Made by a program: the position numbers and the translations under genes
Notes under the pieces: model-generated
Seen by the model: only the letters and a program-made list of their open reading frames with translations
The model's database searches: none
Told to the model about the DNA's origin: nothing
NCBI GenBank assembly: GCA_905236405.1
Contig: CAJOQB010000017.1
Coordinates: forward strand, 1 to 18,634
Source: an uncultured Bacteroidales bacterium
GTDB taxonomy: Bacteria > Bacteroidota > Bacteroidia > Bacteroidales > P3
Length of the DNA: 18,634 nt
Direction of reading: 5' to 3'
In this document: one piece after another, positions 1 to 6,391 of the stretch
How positions within the stretch are numbered: the stretch's first letter is position 1
Layout: the number at the start of each line of letters is the position of its first letter

Positions 1-1529
1 ATGTCGAGACCGGTGGTCTCGGTGTCGAACACCACACAGTCGCCCCGCATCGCCTCGGCAAACTGTTGTGTGTAGGGTCGCTCCGCCATCAAGTCGGTGG
101 GCAGAAGGGCCAATGGCGACATCCGTTCCAACAGCCGGCGACCGTTAGAGAAACTGTCGGTGACCCCCATCCGCTGCAACAGTCGTGCCCATGCCACGTT
201 GTCGCCCTCATTATGAACCACTTTGAGATGAGCGACAAGCAACTGCATCTCGGGGGTGGCAAAGAAATCTTCGCCCGATATCTTGAAGTAAGACACCCGC
301 TGCTCGTCAAGCGCCTGCCCCAGCATGTCGGCCTCTTGGTTCGAGGCCACCAGCAACGCCGTCCGTTCATCGGAGGGGAAATGCCGCACCATGTGGGCCA
401 CGTCGTTGCAGGCCGACCGTTCGGAGAAAGCATAGTGTATCAGCAAGTCGCCATGCTCTCGCTGCTGCTGTCGCGAGGGGGTGGGCAGGAAATCGGGGTC
501 GGTGCCTAACTGACGAGCGGCGAAGGTGTTGAACACCTCCTGCAGGTACGAGGGCGACCGATAGTTGGTCAGCAGATGGAGTATCTTGTTGTCGCACCGT
601 TGTTTGATCCATTCAAGTGTCTGCAGCTGCGCCCCCATGAAAGAGAAGATAGCCTGCTGCTCGTCGCCTAAATAGAGCACCATAGAGGGCTGGTCCTGAA
701 CGGTCAGCAGGTCGATGATGGCCAGTTGCAGTCGGTTGAGGTCCTGCACCTCGTCAATCTGTATCCACGAATAGTGGGGCATCCGCTCGGGCTTGCGGAC
801 CAAAGCGTCGTAAGCCATGGTCAGCAGGTCGGAGAAATCAATCAGCCGATGCTCCTCTTTATACTGGCCGTACCACTGTGCGACAGCCATCTGCTGCAAC
901 AGCTCGTTGTTGGTGTCCAATTGTTGGGCACGAGGGTCGTCTATCAGCTCCGGTGCATGACGGTAGAGGTCGAGCAACCCCGCCAAGGTCATCGGGCGGC
1001 CCCATTGCGTGCAGAGCTGCTGCACCATCGAGCCCGACAGCATCGAGCGGTTGGTCTGCAGTTCCTTGGGGTGACCATGGGCCATCTGCCACAACAGGTG
1101 TTGCAGCCGATAGCATTGGTCGGCAAAATTGTTGCGTCTTGTTGTGAGTATCTTGCGTTCCGCGATATAGTCCAATATCAAGTCGGTGGAGTCCTGCTCG
1201 TCGATGACCGAGGTGTTGTGGTGCACCATGCGGCAGGCGAACAACAGGTTAGAGCAGAGGCTGTGCAGGTTGCCGGTGAACACCGCCCCACCCTTCTCCT
1301 TGCCCAGCATCTGGTCGATACGTTCTCGCATCCCTCGCGACGCACGGTTGGTGAAGGTGAGGCACACCATCTGCTCGGGCGGCACTCCCTGTTCGAGTGC
1401 CTGTTGCACACGGGCAGCCAGGATGTCGGTCTTGCCACATCCCGGAGGTGCCAGCACTAACCAATGACCTTCGCTGAGGTCGATGACCTTCCGCTGGTGG
1501 GAATCATATATATGTTGTTGGTTGCTCAT
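1..1529 (-). CDS. UvrD/Rep-type DNA helicase with DnaQ-like exonuclease domain (3' end beyond window)
   Basis: The minus frame is open from an ATG at 1529 to the window edge (509 codons), so the protein is incomplete. Superfamily 1A helicase motifs are visible: Walker A APPGCGKT at residues 27-34, motif Ia FTNRASRGMRER, the Walker B/motif II box DEVQD at 259-263, motif III GDEQQAIFSFMGA at 288-300 and motif IV NYRS at 322-325. Residues about 390-460 resemble the region just before the UvrD 2B domain (ALLVASNQEADMLG, then ISGEDFF). At 499-509 the sequence changes to VVFDTETTGLD, the ExoI motif (D502, E504) of DEDD-type 3'-5' exonucleases. Helicase motifs V and VI have not yet appeared, so the exonuclease either sits inside the helicase or the helicase is shortened. 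Role inferred: ATP-driven DNA unwinding in repair, coupled to exonuclease trimming. An in-frame GTG lies three codons upstream; ATG is preferred. GC content is clearly higher than in the neighbouring 2.0-4.9 kb block. Confidence 0.88.
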   Translation of the reverse strand, partial: MSNQQHIYDSHQRKVIDLSEGHWLVLAPPGCGKTDILAARVQQALEQGVPPEQMVCLTFTNRASRGMRERIDQMLGKEKGGAVFTGNLHSLCSNLLFACRMVHHNTSVIDEQDSTDLILDYIAERKILTTRRNNFADQCYRLQHLLWQMAHGHPKELQTNRSMLSGSMVQQLCTQWGRPMTLAGLLDLYRHAPELIDDPRAQQLDTNNELLQQMAVAQWYGQYKEEHRLIDFSDLLTMAYDALVRKPERMPHYSWIQIDEVQDLNRLQLAIIDLLTVQDQPSMVLYLGDEQQAIFSFMGAQLQTLEWIKQRCDNKILHLLTNYRSPSYLQEVFNTFAARQLGTDPDFLPTPSRQQQREHGDLLIHYAFSERSACNDVAHMVRHFPSDERTALLVASNQEADMLGQALDEQRVSYFKISGEDFFATPEMQLLVAHLKVVHNEGDNVAWARLLQRMGVTDSFSNGRRLLERMSPLALLPTDLMAERPYTQQFAEAMRGDCVVFDTETTGLD

Positions 1530-1571
1530 TACATGCACATGCCAAAACAGATTCAACTGTTAATCGTATAA

Positions 1572-1736
1572 GGTAACGCCTCACAGCAAGAATTATTGCA
1601 TGCTTGGAGAGTAGAAGGCACACGCAACCGCGTTATTCATGCCTATGACAATGTGACGCCAGAGTTTCTATGGAGTTTGGTGATCAACCACATTCCAAAA
1701 CTCTATCAAGATGTAGCAGATTTGCTAAAAACATGA
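1572..1736 (+). pseudogene. Remnant of a HepT-like (DUF86) toxin gene, C-terminal part only
   Basis: Codons from 1572 to the TGA at 1734-1736 are open, preceded in frame by a TAA at 1569-1571, with no plausible start codon. The translated piece contains ELLHAWRVEGTRNRVIHAYD followed by FLWSLVINHIPKLYQDV. This matches the C-terminal pattern of HepT/DUF86 RNases: the R-x4-H motif (Arg codon 1623, His codon 1638), the HxY extension, then the LW...IPxL helix. Full HepT proteins are usually about 110-140 aa, and here about 54 codons remain. The N-terminal half and the partner MntA-type nucleotidyltransferase antitoxin are absent, so this is read as a decayed toxin-antitoxin locus. A hairpin terminator directly follows the stop, consistent with the original 3' end being retained. 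Family assignment is by motif pattern only. Confidence 0.68.
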
Positions 1737-1748
1737 TGAGAAGAATAA

Positions 1749-1774
1749 AGGAGTCTCTTTGGAGGCTCCTTTTC
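1749..1774 (+). terminator. Rho-independent terminator after the HepT remnant
   Basis: An 11-bp stem (1749-1759 with 1764-1774, one G-U pair) closes a TTTG loop, with T residues on the 3' side. It begins 12 nt after the stop of the HepT remnant and fits the terminator of that lost gene. Confidence 0.7.
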
Positions 1775-1827
1775 ACATTTATGGAAAATAGTTTTGAAAA
1801 GTGGCGGTTCCTCCGACAGCCACTCTC

Positions 1828-1870
1828 GCCTGCATCATTTTCCACAGCCGCCTGCATCGATTCCCACAGC
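1828..1870. repeat. Two-copy direct repeat, about 21 bp
   Basis: Two adjacent copies begin CGCCTGCATC at 1828 and 1849 and end in CCACAGC (last bases 1848 or 1849 and 1870), differing at two positions in the middle. It lies in the gene-free stretch 1737-2031, together with the palindromes described next. Confidence 0.65.
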
Positions 1871-1929
1871 ATAGCAATTACCCTCGGAGAAGCTATGCTG
1901 CGACCCCTCCCACAGGCGCCTGCGGGAGG
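1867..1929. repeat. Pair of palindromic sequences (REP-like cluster)
   Basis: Arms CAGCATAGC (1867-1875) and GCTATGCTG (1892-1900) are perfect 9-bp complements around a 16-nt loop. Directly after, 1906-1929 is a 24-bp near-perfect dyad (CCTCCC...GGGAGG with CAGGCGCCTG at its centre; one symmetric mismatch). There is no T-run, so these are not ordinary terminators. They resemble repetitive extragenic palindromes; whether they recur in the genome cannot be seen here. Confidence 0.6.
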
Positions 1930-1981
1930 TAAAACACCCGCCTCCTTGAACCCAATGTTAAATGTGTTTTAACAATCAAAA

Positions 1982-2010
1982 AAAGAGACCGTTCTTTATA
2001 CGGTCTCTTT
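1982..2010. terminator. Strong hairpin terminator, possibly bidirectional
   Basis: A perfect 11-bp stem AAAGAGACCGT/ACGGTCTCTTT (1982-1992 with 2000-2010) has a 7-nt loop, with A and T tracts on both sides. It lies 22 nt past the stop of the second reading frame of the adjacent minus-strand gene (2032), and 119 nt past the stop of its first frame (2129). This supports the longer, frameshifted version of that gene as the original 3' end. Confidence 0.8.
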
Positions 2011-2128
2011 CTTTCCAAAGAAAAAACTTTTTCATTTTCTTCCTATTAGTTCTACGAAATTCTTATTGTCATCATAATATATACCCAACTTCAAAGAACT
2101 CGTATTATTTTGTAAACCAAGTTTTTCA

Positions 2129-2542
2129 TTAGTAATCATTTCTTTGTTTGATTTCTTTTTCCCAATTTTCACAAAAATCATCATATATCCATGTCGCAAC
2201 TTCTGCTGTGGCTGATATGATAAGTGATGCTCCACTAGTCGCAGCCGCAGCCTTAATACCAGCTGCAACAGCGGTTTTTAAAGCATATTTTGTGACACGT
2301 TTTGTCCATTTTCCGCAAATAACATTGTACATGGTCTCGCTGTTACGATTATCAACCTGGTCCTGCTTGATCTCGACACTAATCGAGCGTTGGTTGACAT
2401 CGTCCTCAACAACATATTTTCCTGCGTAATCAACAATATACAATCCTTCTTTTATTTTTATTCTGTCTTGACCAAAAGTGGATTCTCCTATCATTACAAA
2501 TCCAACTAAAAACATGAATAGAAAAGTCATTTTATTCTTCAT
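2129..2542 (-). CDS. Exported protein of unknown function; possible frameshift removes the C-terminus
   Basis: The intact frame encodes 137 aa. Residues 1-25 form a Sec signal peptide (charged start, FLFMFLVGFVMIG core, cleavage near STFGQ). The mature part has a short beta-rich segment, then an Ala-rich stretch near 88-118 (AVAAGIKAAAATSGASL). I do not recognise the family. The A5 run on the coding strand (plus 2156-2160) looks like a slip site. With one A fewer, the frame continues as KKSNKEMITNEKLGLQNN... to a stop at 2032, giving 169 aa and ending 22 nt before a strong terminator. The second frame has normal-looking codons. It could be a real pseudogene, a variable homopolymer or an assembly error. 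It has the shared leader 7 nt upstream of its ATG and is the last gene of the AT-rich minus-strand block. Confidence 0.72.
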   Translation of the reverse strand: MKNKMTFLFMFLVGFVMIGESTFGQDRIKIKEGLYIVDYAGKYVVEDDVNQRSISVEIKQDQVDNRNSETMYNVICGKWTKRVTKYALKTAVAAGIKAAAATSGASLIISATAEVATWIYDDFCENWEKEIKQRNDY

Positions 2543-2549
2543 TTCTATC

Positions 2550-2583
2550 GTTGCCTGTTATATCCCATCGGCCCGTCGGTTTT
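2550..2583 (-). promoter_or_regulatory. Conserved 34-nt leader, copy 1
   Basis: On the minus strand this reads from AAAACCGACGGGCCGATG to ATAACAGGCAAC and ends 7 nt before the ATG at 2542. It is 32/34 identical to the copy at 3049-3082 and 26/34 to the copy at 4847-4880, each 6-7 nt from a start codon. It contains an ATG that opens a seven-codon frame (MGYNRQR, stop) just before the gene. Confidence 0.7.
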
Positions 2584-2651
2584 GATTATTAAATACATTT
2601 TGCAATAATAAATTAATAACTTTTATACATTATACTTCGTTCTTCATTCAA

Positions 2652-3041
2652 TTAGTCCCTAGGAGTTCTTGCGTCTCTTTGAATATGAGAGTTGTCATTG
2701 CTTCTATTGGATGTATTTGATGATGAAGAGCGTGAAGAATTAGATGAAGAACTATTGGATGATATTCTTCTACTTGCAGATGATGAATTAACCGAAGACG
2801 ATGTTCGCGATGAACTCGACGAAGAACTGGGTGACGCTATACTTCTATTCGCAGATGAAGTATTTACTGCTGACGAAGTACGTTGTGAATTAGACGATGC
2901 AGAACTAGATGATACTGATCCCCTATTTTGAGATGTTTGGGTGGTTGTAGGACGAGAAGAAGATGAATTGTTGCTTTGTGCTGATGCCGAAATAGCAAAT
3001 CCTAGCATCAATACAGCCATAATTATCATTTCTTTTTTCAT
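2652..3041 (-). CDS. Secreted serine-rich repeat protein
   Basis: 129 aa. Residues 1-22 are a clear Sec signal peptide ending ISASAQ. About 49 of the 107 mature residues are Ser, with Asn, Arg and Thr making up much of the rest, so the mature chain should be disordered and basic. A 25-residue direct repeat is visible, starting at residues 54 (RTSSAVNTSSANRSIAS) and 79 (RTSSSVNSSSASRRISS). The DNA copies differ mostly silently, so this is an older duplication. The tail (HIQRDARTPRD) is charged. No enzyme domain is seen; a surface, adhesive or stalk-like role is only a guess. The antisense strand is also open, as an artefact of the repetitive Ser codons. The shared leader lies 7 nt upstream of the ATG. 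Confidence 0.78.
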   Translation of the reverse strand: MKKEMIIMAVLMLGFAISASAQSNNSSSSRPTTTQTSQNRGSVSSSSASSNSQRTSSAVNTSSANRSIASPSSSSSSSRTSSSVNSSSASRRISSNSSSSNSSRSSSSNTSNRSNDNSHIQRDARTPRD

Positions 3042-3048
3042 AAAATCT

Positions 3049-3082
3049 GTTGCCAGTTATATCCCATCGGCTCGTCGGTTTT
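3049..3082 (-). promoter_or_regulatory. Conserved 34-nt leader, copy 2
   Basis: Nearly identical to copy 1 (two substitutions) and at the same 7-nt distance from its start codon (3041). Its internal ATG opens a nine-codon frame (MGYNWQQIL) whose TGA overlaps the gene's ATG, an arrangement that would allow translational coupling. Confidence 0.7.
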
Positions 3083-3126
3083 GATTTATTAATAAATGGA
3101 TTTCTTTATTATTGCACTTCTTGTCA

Positions 3127-4407
3127 TTAGTATACGTTTTGTCCTATCTTAACCAAAATGGCCTCTCCGTTACTCCTATAAAGAGTTCCCATATTGATCT
3201 TACCTTCACGCCAAATTCCTGTAACTATCTCACCTGATTCTGCATAGACATTGGTCCCTGGTATTTTGTACTTACGACTAAAAATCAAGGAACCATTACC
3301 ATGAGGCTTCCCATTTTGAACATCACCCTTATAAGTAGCATATCCCATTTCAATTGCATTATTGCTTTGAACAATAACGGGGTTGACCTTTTTTTTAGAT
3401 TGATTTGAAACCGCTTCTGATACTTGTCCAATAGTTTTATCTCGTTTTGCAACAGATGAATTTGATTCTGATATGAATGCAGGATGTTCGCTGTTTATGG
3501 ACAAGATATCATCTTCAACCATAGCCTCTGAAGTTTTTTCTTCTACTATTAAATTACCCTTGCTTTCATTTGTAAGAGTCTCTTCTTTTTTCGATTGGTC
3601 TATTATTTCTTCGTTTTCAGTTTTATTCTTATACCCAATATTATGTTGATCAAGCAAATCATCAATTGAAGATTCTGCCTCATCTTCATAGTCAATACTC
3701 CCCCATGTTTCAACTTCTTCAAGGCTCACCAACGAACTGAGGTACGAAGCATCCGTATGGCTGTAACCTCTCTGTATAAGAGCCGAATATGCCTCTTGAT
3801 GACGCTCTTCCACTCTTTCTTTTCTTTCTTCTCCAACATCATATGCATACATTGCAACTTTCATATTGACATCGTTTACTTTTCCTGTTCGAATACTATC
3901 GGCTTCTTGTATTGACATTCCATTCTTTATATTATCTCTATATTCTCTGTTTATTTGATTCATATCTCGATACGAATCAAACATAATATCAAGCCCCTCT
4001 TCTCCTGCTCCATGTGCAGCAAGCTGACAGACATCGATAACTGCCGCCTCATTATCACCATTAATAAAATTTGTCACTCCCGAGTTTCCCAAAGCCACCA
4101 GATCCTCATCCACACCAGCAGCAACAGCAGCAGAACTAAGACCAGAGACAATGGCTCCTGTATAATCACCCTGTGCTAATTGGCTTCCTGCTGTTGCAGC
4201 CCATGAGGCAGTCGATGAAATCGGTGTAATTTGTGGTTTAACCGATTCCCAAGAGTCTTTCAATTCTTGGTTATCTGAACTACAGATTGCATAGTCTGCA
4301 ACACCAAACAAAATTCCCCCTACAAAACTTGCCGCTTTTTTAAAAAACTGTGCTTGCGAAGGAAACGACAACGATATAAGTATTATTACAGTAATTATTC
4401 TTTTCAT
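3127..4407 (-). CDS. Exported protein with C-terminal MORN-type repeats
   Basis: The chosen start at 4407 gives 426 aa beginning with a Sec signal peptide (MKRIITVIILISLSFPSQAQ). An upstream in-frame ATG at 4440 would add 11 hydrophilic residues that spoil the signal and overlap the previous gene, so it was rejected. Residues about 20-140 are Ala/Gly-rich with amphipathic helical character. Residues about 150-330 are highly charged and probably partly disordered or coiled (KERVEERHQEAYSALIQRG). The C-terminus, about 352-426, has MORN-like sequence (YKGDVQNGKPHGNGSLIF, then GIWREGKINMGTLY). MORN modules in this phylum occur in envelope and signalling proteins; here the activity is unknown. The stop of the upstream lipoprotein gene is only 10 nt away, so the two form an operon. 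Codon use is AT-rich compared with the flanking housekeeping genes. Confidence 0.8.
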   Translation of the reverse strand: MKRIITVIILISLSFPSQAQFFKKAASFVGGILFGVADYAICSSDNQELKDSWESVKPQITPISSTASWAATAGSQLAQGDYTGAIVSGLSSAAVAAGVDEDLVALGNSGVTNFINGDNEAAVIDVCQLAAHGAGEEGLDIMFDSYRDMNQINREYRDNIKNGMSIQEADSIRTGKVNDVNMKVAMYAYDVGEERKERVEERHQEAYSALIQRGYSHTDASYLSSLVSLEEVETWGSIDYEDEAESSIDDLLDQHNIGYKNKTENEEIIDQSKKEETLTNESKGNLIVEEKTSEAMVEDDILSINSEHPAFISESNSSVAKRDKTIGQVSEAVSNQSKKKVNPVIVQSNNAIEMGYATYKGDVQNGKPHGNGSLIFSRKYKIPGTNVYAESGEIVTGIWREGKINMGTLYRSNGEAILVKIGQNVY

Positions 4408-4417
4408 TTCTTCTTTT

Positions 4418-4840
4418 TTATTTGAATTTAACTTTTGCATTTGGATTCCAAATATAGGTTTCTTTTAGTTTTGAATTAGGGACACTTAGATACATCAAAC
4501 CATCTTTCTTGTTGTATTCACCTGAATAGATGTAAGGACTACCATCCTTTTGGGTTGCAAACAATGAAATACGCATATTACTGCCTTCTATATTCTCGTA
4601 CTGGTATTTCCCATAAGCAAAAACAAAAGGTGGCACGACAACAGTAGTATCAATGGAAACGCCCCTATAAACAACAACAGTGCTATCTGTATTGAAAACA
4701 AGACTGGTTCCAACATTTCCATACACTCCATTTTCTTGCATCATAGTCACATTATACCACACAGTCTTATTCAATTTGTTACTCACACAACTTGTAAGGA
4801 GCAATAGCGGAATTAATAACAACAAAGTATTTTTTTTCAT
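4418..4840 (-). CDS. Lipoprotein of unknown function
   Basis: 140 aa with a classical SPII signal: MKKNTLLLLIPLLLLTSC, with the lipobox ending at Cys18. The mature part is rich in Tyr, Val, Ser and Asn with alternating hydrophobic residues, suggesting a small all-beta fold (for example YGKYQYENIEGSNMRISLFA and KKDGLMYLSVPNSKLKETYI). It resembles the lipocalin-like or META-like small lipoproteins of Bacteroidales in length and pattern, but no diagnostic motif was found. It is the first gene of a two-gene operon with the MORN protein (10-nt gap) and carries leader copy 3 in front of its ATG. Confidence 0.78.
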   Translation of the reverse strand: MKKNTLLLLIPLLLLTSCVSNKLNKTVWYNVTMMQENGVYGNVGTSLVFNTDSTVVVYRGVSIDTTVVVPPFVFAYGKYQYENIEGSNMRISLFATQKDGSPYIYSGEYNKKDGLMYLSVPNSKLKETYIWNPNAKVKFK

Positions 4841-4846
4841 CTATTT

Positions 4847-4880
4847 TTTTCCTGTTATAAACCATTGGTTCATCGGTTTT
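4847..4880 (-). promoter_or_regulatory. Conserved 34-nt leader, copy 3 (diverged)
   Basis: 26/34 identical to copy 1, ending 6 nt before the ATG at 4840. The AACCGATG and TATAACAGG blocks are retained. Its internal ATG opens a longer frame overlapping the lipoprotein gene. No exact TAnnTTTG box was seen upstream. Confidence 0.6.
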
Positions 4881-4920
4881 TTGAATATTAGACAATAATT
4901 CTGTTGTTCCACCCCAAAAA

Positions 4921-5130
4921 AAATGCACATAAAAAGAGCGTGGAACTTGTTAGTCTTCATCGGAATCTTTGAGGTCTTGGACAACCTTTCCTACCCAATT
5001 ACAACGTATAAGCCCACGCCTAACGGCGGGCGGCGTTGCTATCGTCTGGGTAAGAACTTCAAAATTGTCCAAGTTTCAAAGATTCCAGAGTTCAGCTACT
5101 TCGCTTTTTTCTATTCTATGATGTGCATTT
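4921..5130. repeat. 210-bp imperfect inverted-repeat element
   Basis: The ends are perfect 10-bp inverted repeats, AAATGCACAT (4921-4930) and ATGTGCATTT (5121-5130). Internal arms also pair: GGAATCTTTGA...CTTGGACAA (4962-4984) against 5065-5086 with few mismatches, and TACCCA (4992-4997) against TGGGTA (5047-5052). The centre is GC-rich (CCCACGCCTAACGGCGGGCG). A transcript could fold into one long hairpin. A 69-codon frame crosses the whole element but looks like a by-product of the repeat. It occupies most of the 487-bp gene-free stretch 4841-5327. A MITE-like or REP-like dispersed element is the best guess; other copies would prove it. Confidence 0.65.
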
Positions 5131-5273
5131 AGTCTATGCAGCTATGCTTCATTGGCATCAATTTTCGTTAATATTCCGTTTATTTTGCGACTGCAAAATT
5201 ACAACTTGTTTTCAAACTGGCCAAAAATAATTTGCTCCAGTGAGAAAATGCCGTCTTCGGGAACTACAATTTG

Positions 5274-5303
5274 TTTGTGTTTGTTGAAAAAAGTGTACTT
5301 TTG
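5274..5303 (+). promoter_or_regulatory. Bacteroidota-type promoter of ruvX
   Basis: TACTTTTG at 5296-5303 matches the -7 box TAnnTTTG, with TTTG at 5274-5277, 18 nt upstream, as the -33 box. The predicted start of transcription is about 15-20 nt before the ruvX ATG at 5328. Confidence 0.6.
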
Positions 5304-5327
5304 CAAACTCAAAAAAAGAAGTGAACT

Positions 5328-5753
5328 ATGGGACGAATACTGGCAATCGACTATGGCAAAGTGAGAACGGGCATCGCCGTCACCGACACATCGCAAATCA
5401 TTGCGTCGGGACTCACCACCGTGGAGACACCTCGTCTGATGGATTGGCTGAAGAACTACTGCCAACAGGAAGAGGTGGAGGCTTTTGTGCTTGGCGACGC
5501 TCGGCATATGGACAACACGCCGTCGGAGTCGATGAAGTATATCGAACCGTTCGCTCAACGCCTGCAGAATGCCTTCCCCGACAAACCCATACACCGTGTG
5601 GACGAACGCTTCACATCAAAGATGGCTTTTCAAAGCATGATAGACAGCGGTTTGAAAAAAAAACAACGACAGAACAAGGCTCTGGTCGACACCATCAGCG
5701 CCGCCCTGATTCTGCAAACTTTCCTCGACACAAGAAGGAATATGTCGCGATGA
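5328..5753 (+). CDS. ruvX: RuvX/YqgF family Holliday junction resolvase homologue (putative pre-16S rRNA nuclease)
   Basis: 141 aa, the usual family length. The RNase H-like fold is marked by AIDYGKVRTGIAVTD (residues 6-20, Asp8 in the metal site), the DERFTS motif, and the C-terminal helix ALVDTISAALILQTFL with its conserved Asp. The family acts in the cytoplasm; E. coli YqgF processes the 5' end of 16S rRNA, while a Holliday-junction role is the older assignment. A promoter lies just upstream. The peptide deformylase gene starts 53 nt after the stop with no hairpin between, so ruvX, def and the TPR gene probably form one transcript. Confidence 0.93.
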   Translation: MGRILAIDYGKVRTGIAVTDTSQIIASGLTTVETPRLMDWLKNYCQQEEVEAFVLGDARHMDNTPSESMKYIEPFAQRLQNAFPDKPIHRVDERFTSKMAFQSMIDSGLKKKQRQNKALVDTISAALILQTFLDTRRNMSR

Positions 5754-5806
5754 ATAATATTTGATGTCGTGTTGCGTTATTCCCACCATATATTATTATA
5801 GAAGCA

Positions 5807-6373
5807 ATGATACTACCCATCGTGGGCTACGGCAGCCCCATACTAAGAAAAGAAGCCGAACCGGTACCAAAGGACTACCCCAATCTGAAGGAACTGATTG
5901 CCAACATGTACGAAACGATGTACCACTCGGACGGTGTGGGATTGGCCGCTCCTCAGATAGATCTCTCCATTCAACTGGTGGTCATCGGGTTCCGCCCCTA
6001 TGACGAGAAGACCGACTCCTACGGCCCCGAAGAGGAACGCCATACGCTGATTAACCCTGAAATCCTTGAAACCAAGGGGGCCAACAAACTGTTCAACGAG
6101 GGCTGCCTCAGCATCCCTGGCATCCACGAAGATGTGCTGCGGCCCGAAACCATTGTGCTTCACTACTTCGACGAAGACTGGAACGAACATACCGAGGAAA
6201 TTAGCGGCATGTTCGCCCGCGTGGCACAACACGAGATTGACCATCTGCACGGCAAGGTGTTCACCGATCGGCTAAGCCAACTGCGGAGAACCATGATACG
6301 ACGCAAACTCAACGACGTGGTCGGCGGCAAGGTCAATGTGAACTATCGCATGAAATTCAGCAAGAAAAAATAA
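5807..6373 (+). CDS. def: Peptide deformylase
   Basis: 188 aa. All three family motifs are intact: G43VGLAAPQ50, EGCLS at 98-102, and HEIDH at 142-146. Cys100, His142 and His146 are the metal ligands and Glu143 is the catalytic residue. The enzyme removes the formyl group from the N-terminal methionine of new proteins. The insertion between motifs 1 and 2 (PYDEKTDSYGPEEERH) is typical of Bacteroidota forms. It lies downstream of ruvX and 18 nt before the TPR lipoprotein gene. Confidence 0.96.
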   Translation: MILPIVGYGSPILRKEAEPVPKDYPNLKELIANMYETMYHSDGVGLAAPQIDLSIQLVVIGFRPYDEKTDSYGPEEERHTLINPEILETKGANKLFNEGCLSIPGIHEDVLRPETIVLHYFDEDWNEHTEEISGMFARVAQHEIDHLHGKVFTDRLSQLRRTMIRRKLNDVVGGKVNVNYRMKFSKKK

Positions 6374-6391
6374 TCCCAAACAAATATCAAA

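Noticed and set aside
726..1460. 244-codon plus-strand frame opposite the helicase
   Set aside because: The minus frame carries all ordered helicase motifs; GC-rich codons keep the opposite frame open by chance.
2692..2931. Acidic Asp/Glu/Leu-rich plus-strand reading frame
   Set aside because: It is the exact antisense of the Ser-rich repeat gene; reversed Ser/Arg codons produce it. The minus frame has a signal peptide and the shared leader.
4408..4440. Upstream start for the MORN protein gene (ATG at 4440)
   Set aside because: It overlaps the preceding gene and puts 11 polar residues before an otherwise perfect signal peptide.
4923..5132. 69-codon plus-strand reading frame
   Set aside because: It coincides almost exactly with the inverted-repeat element; its ends are the repeat ends, it has no ribosome site, and the peptide has no domain pattern.
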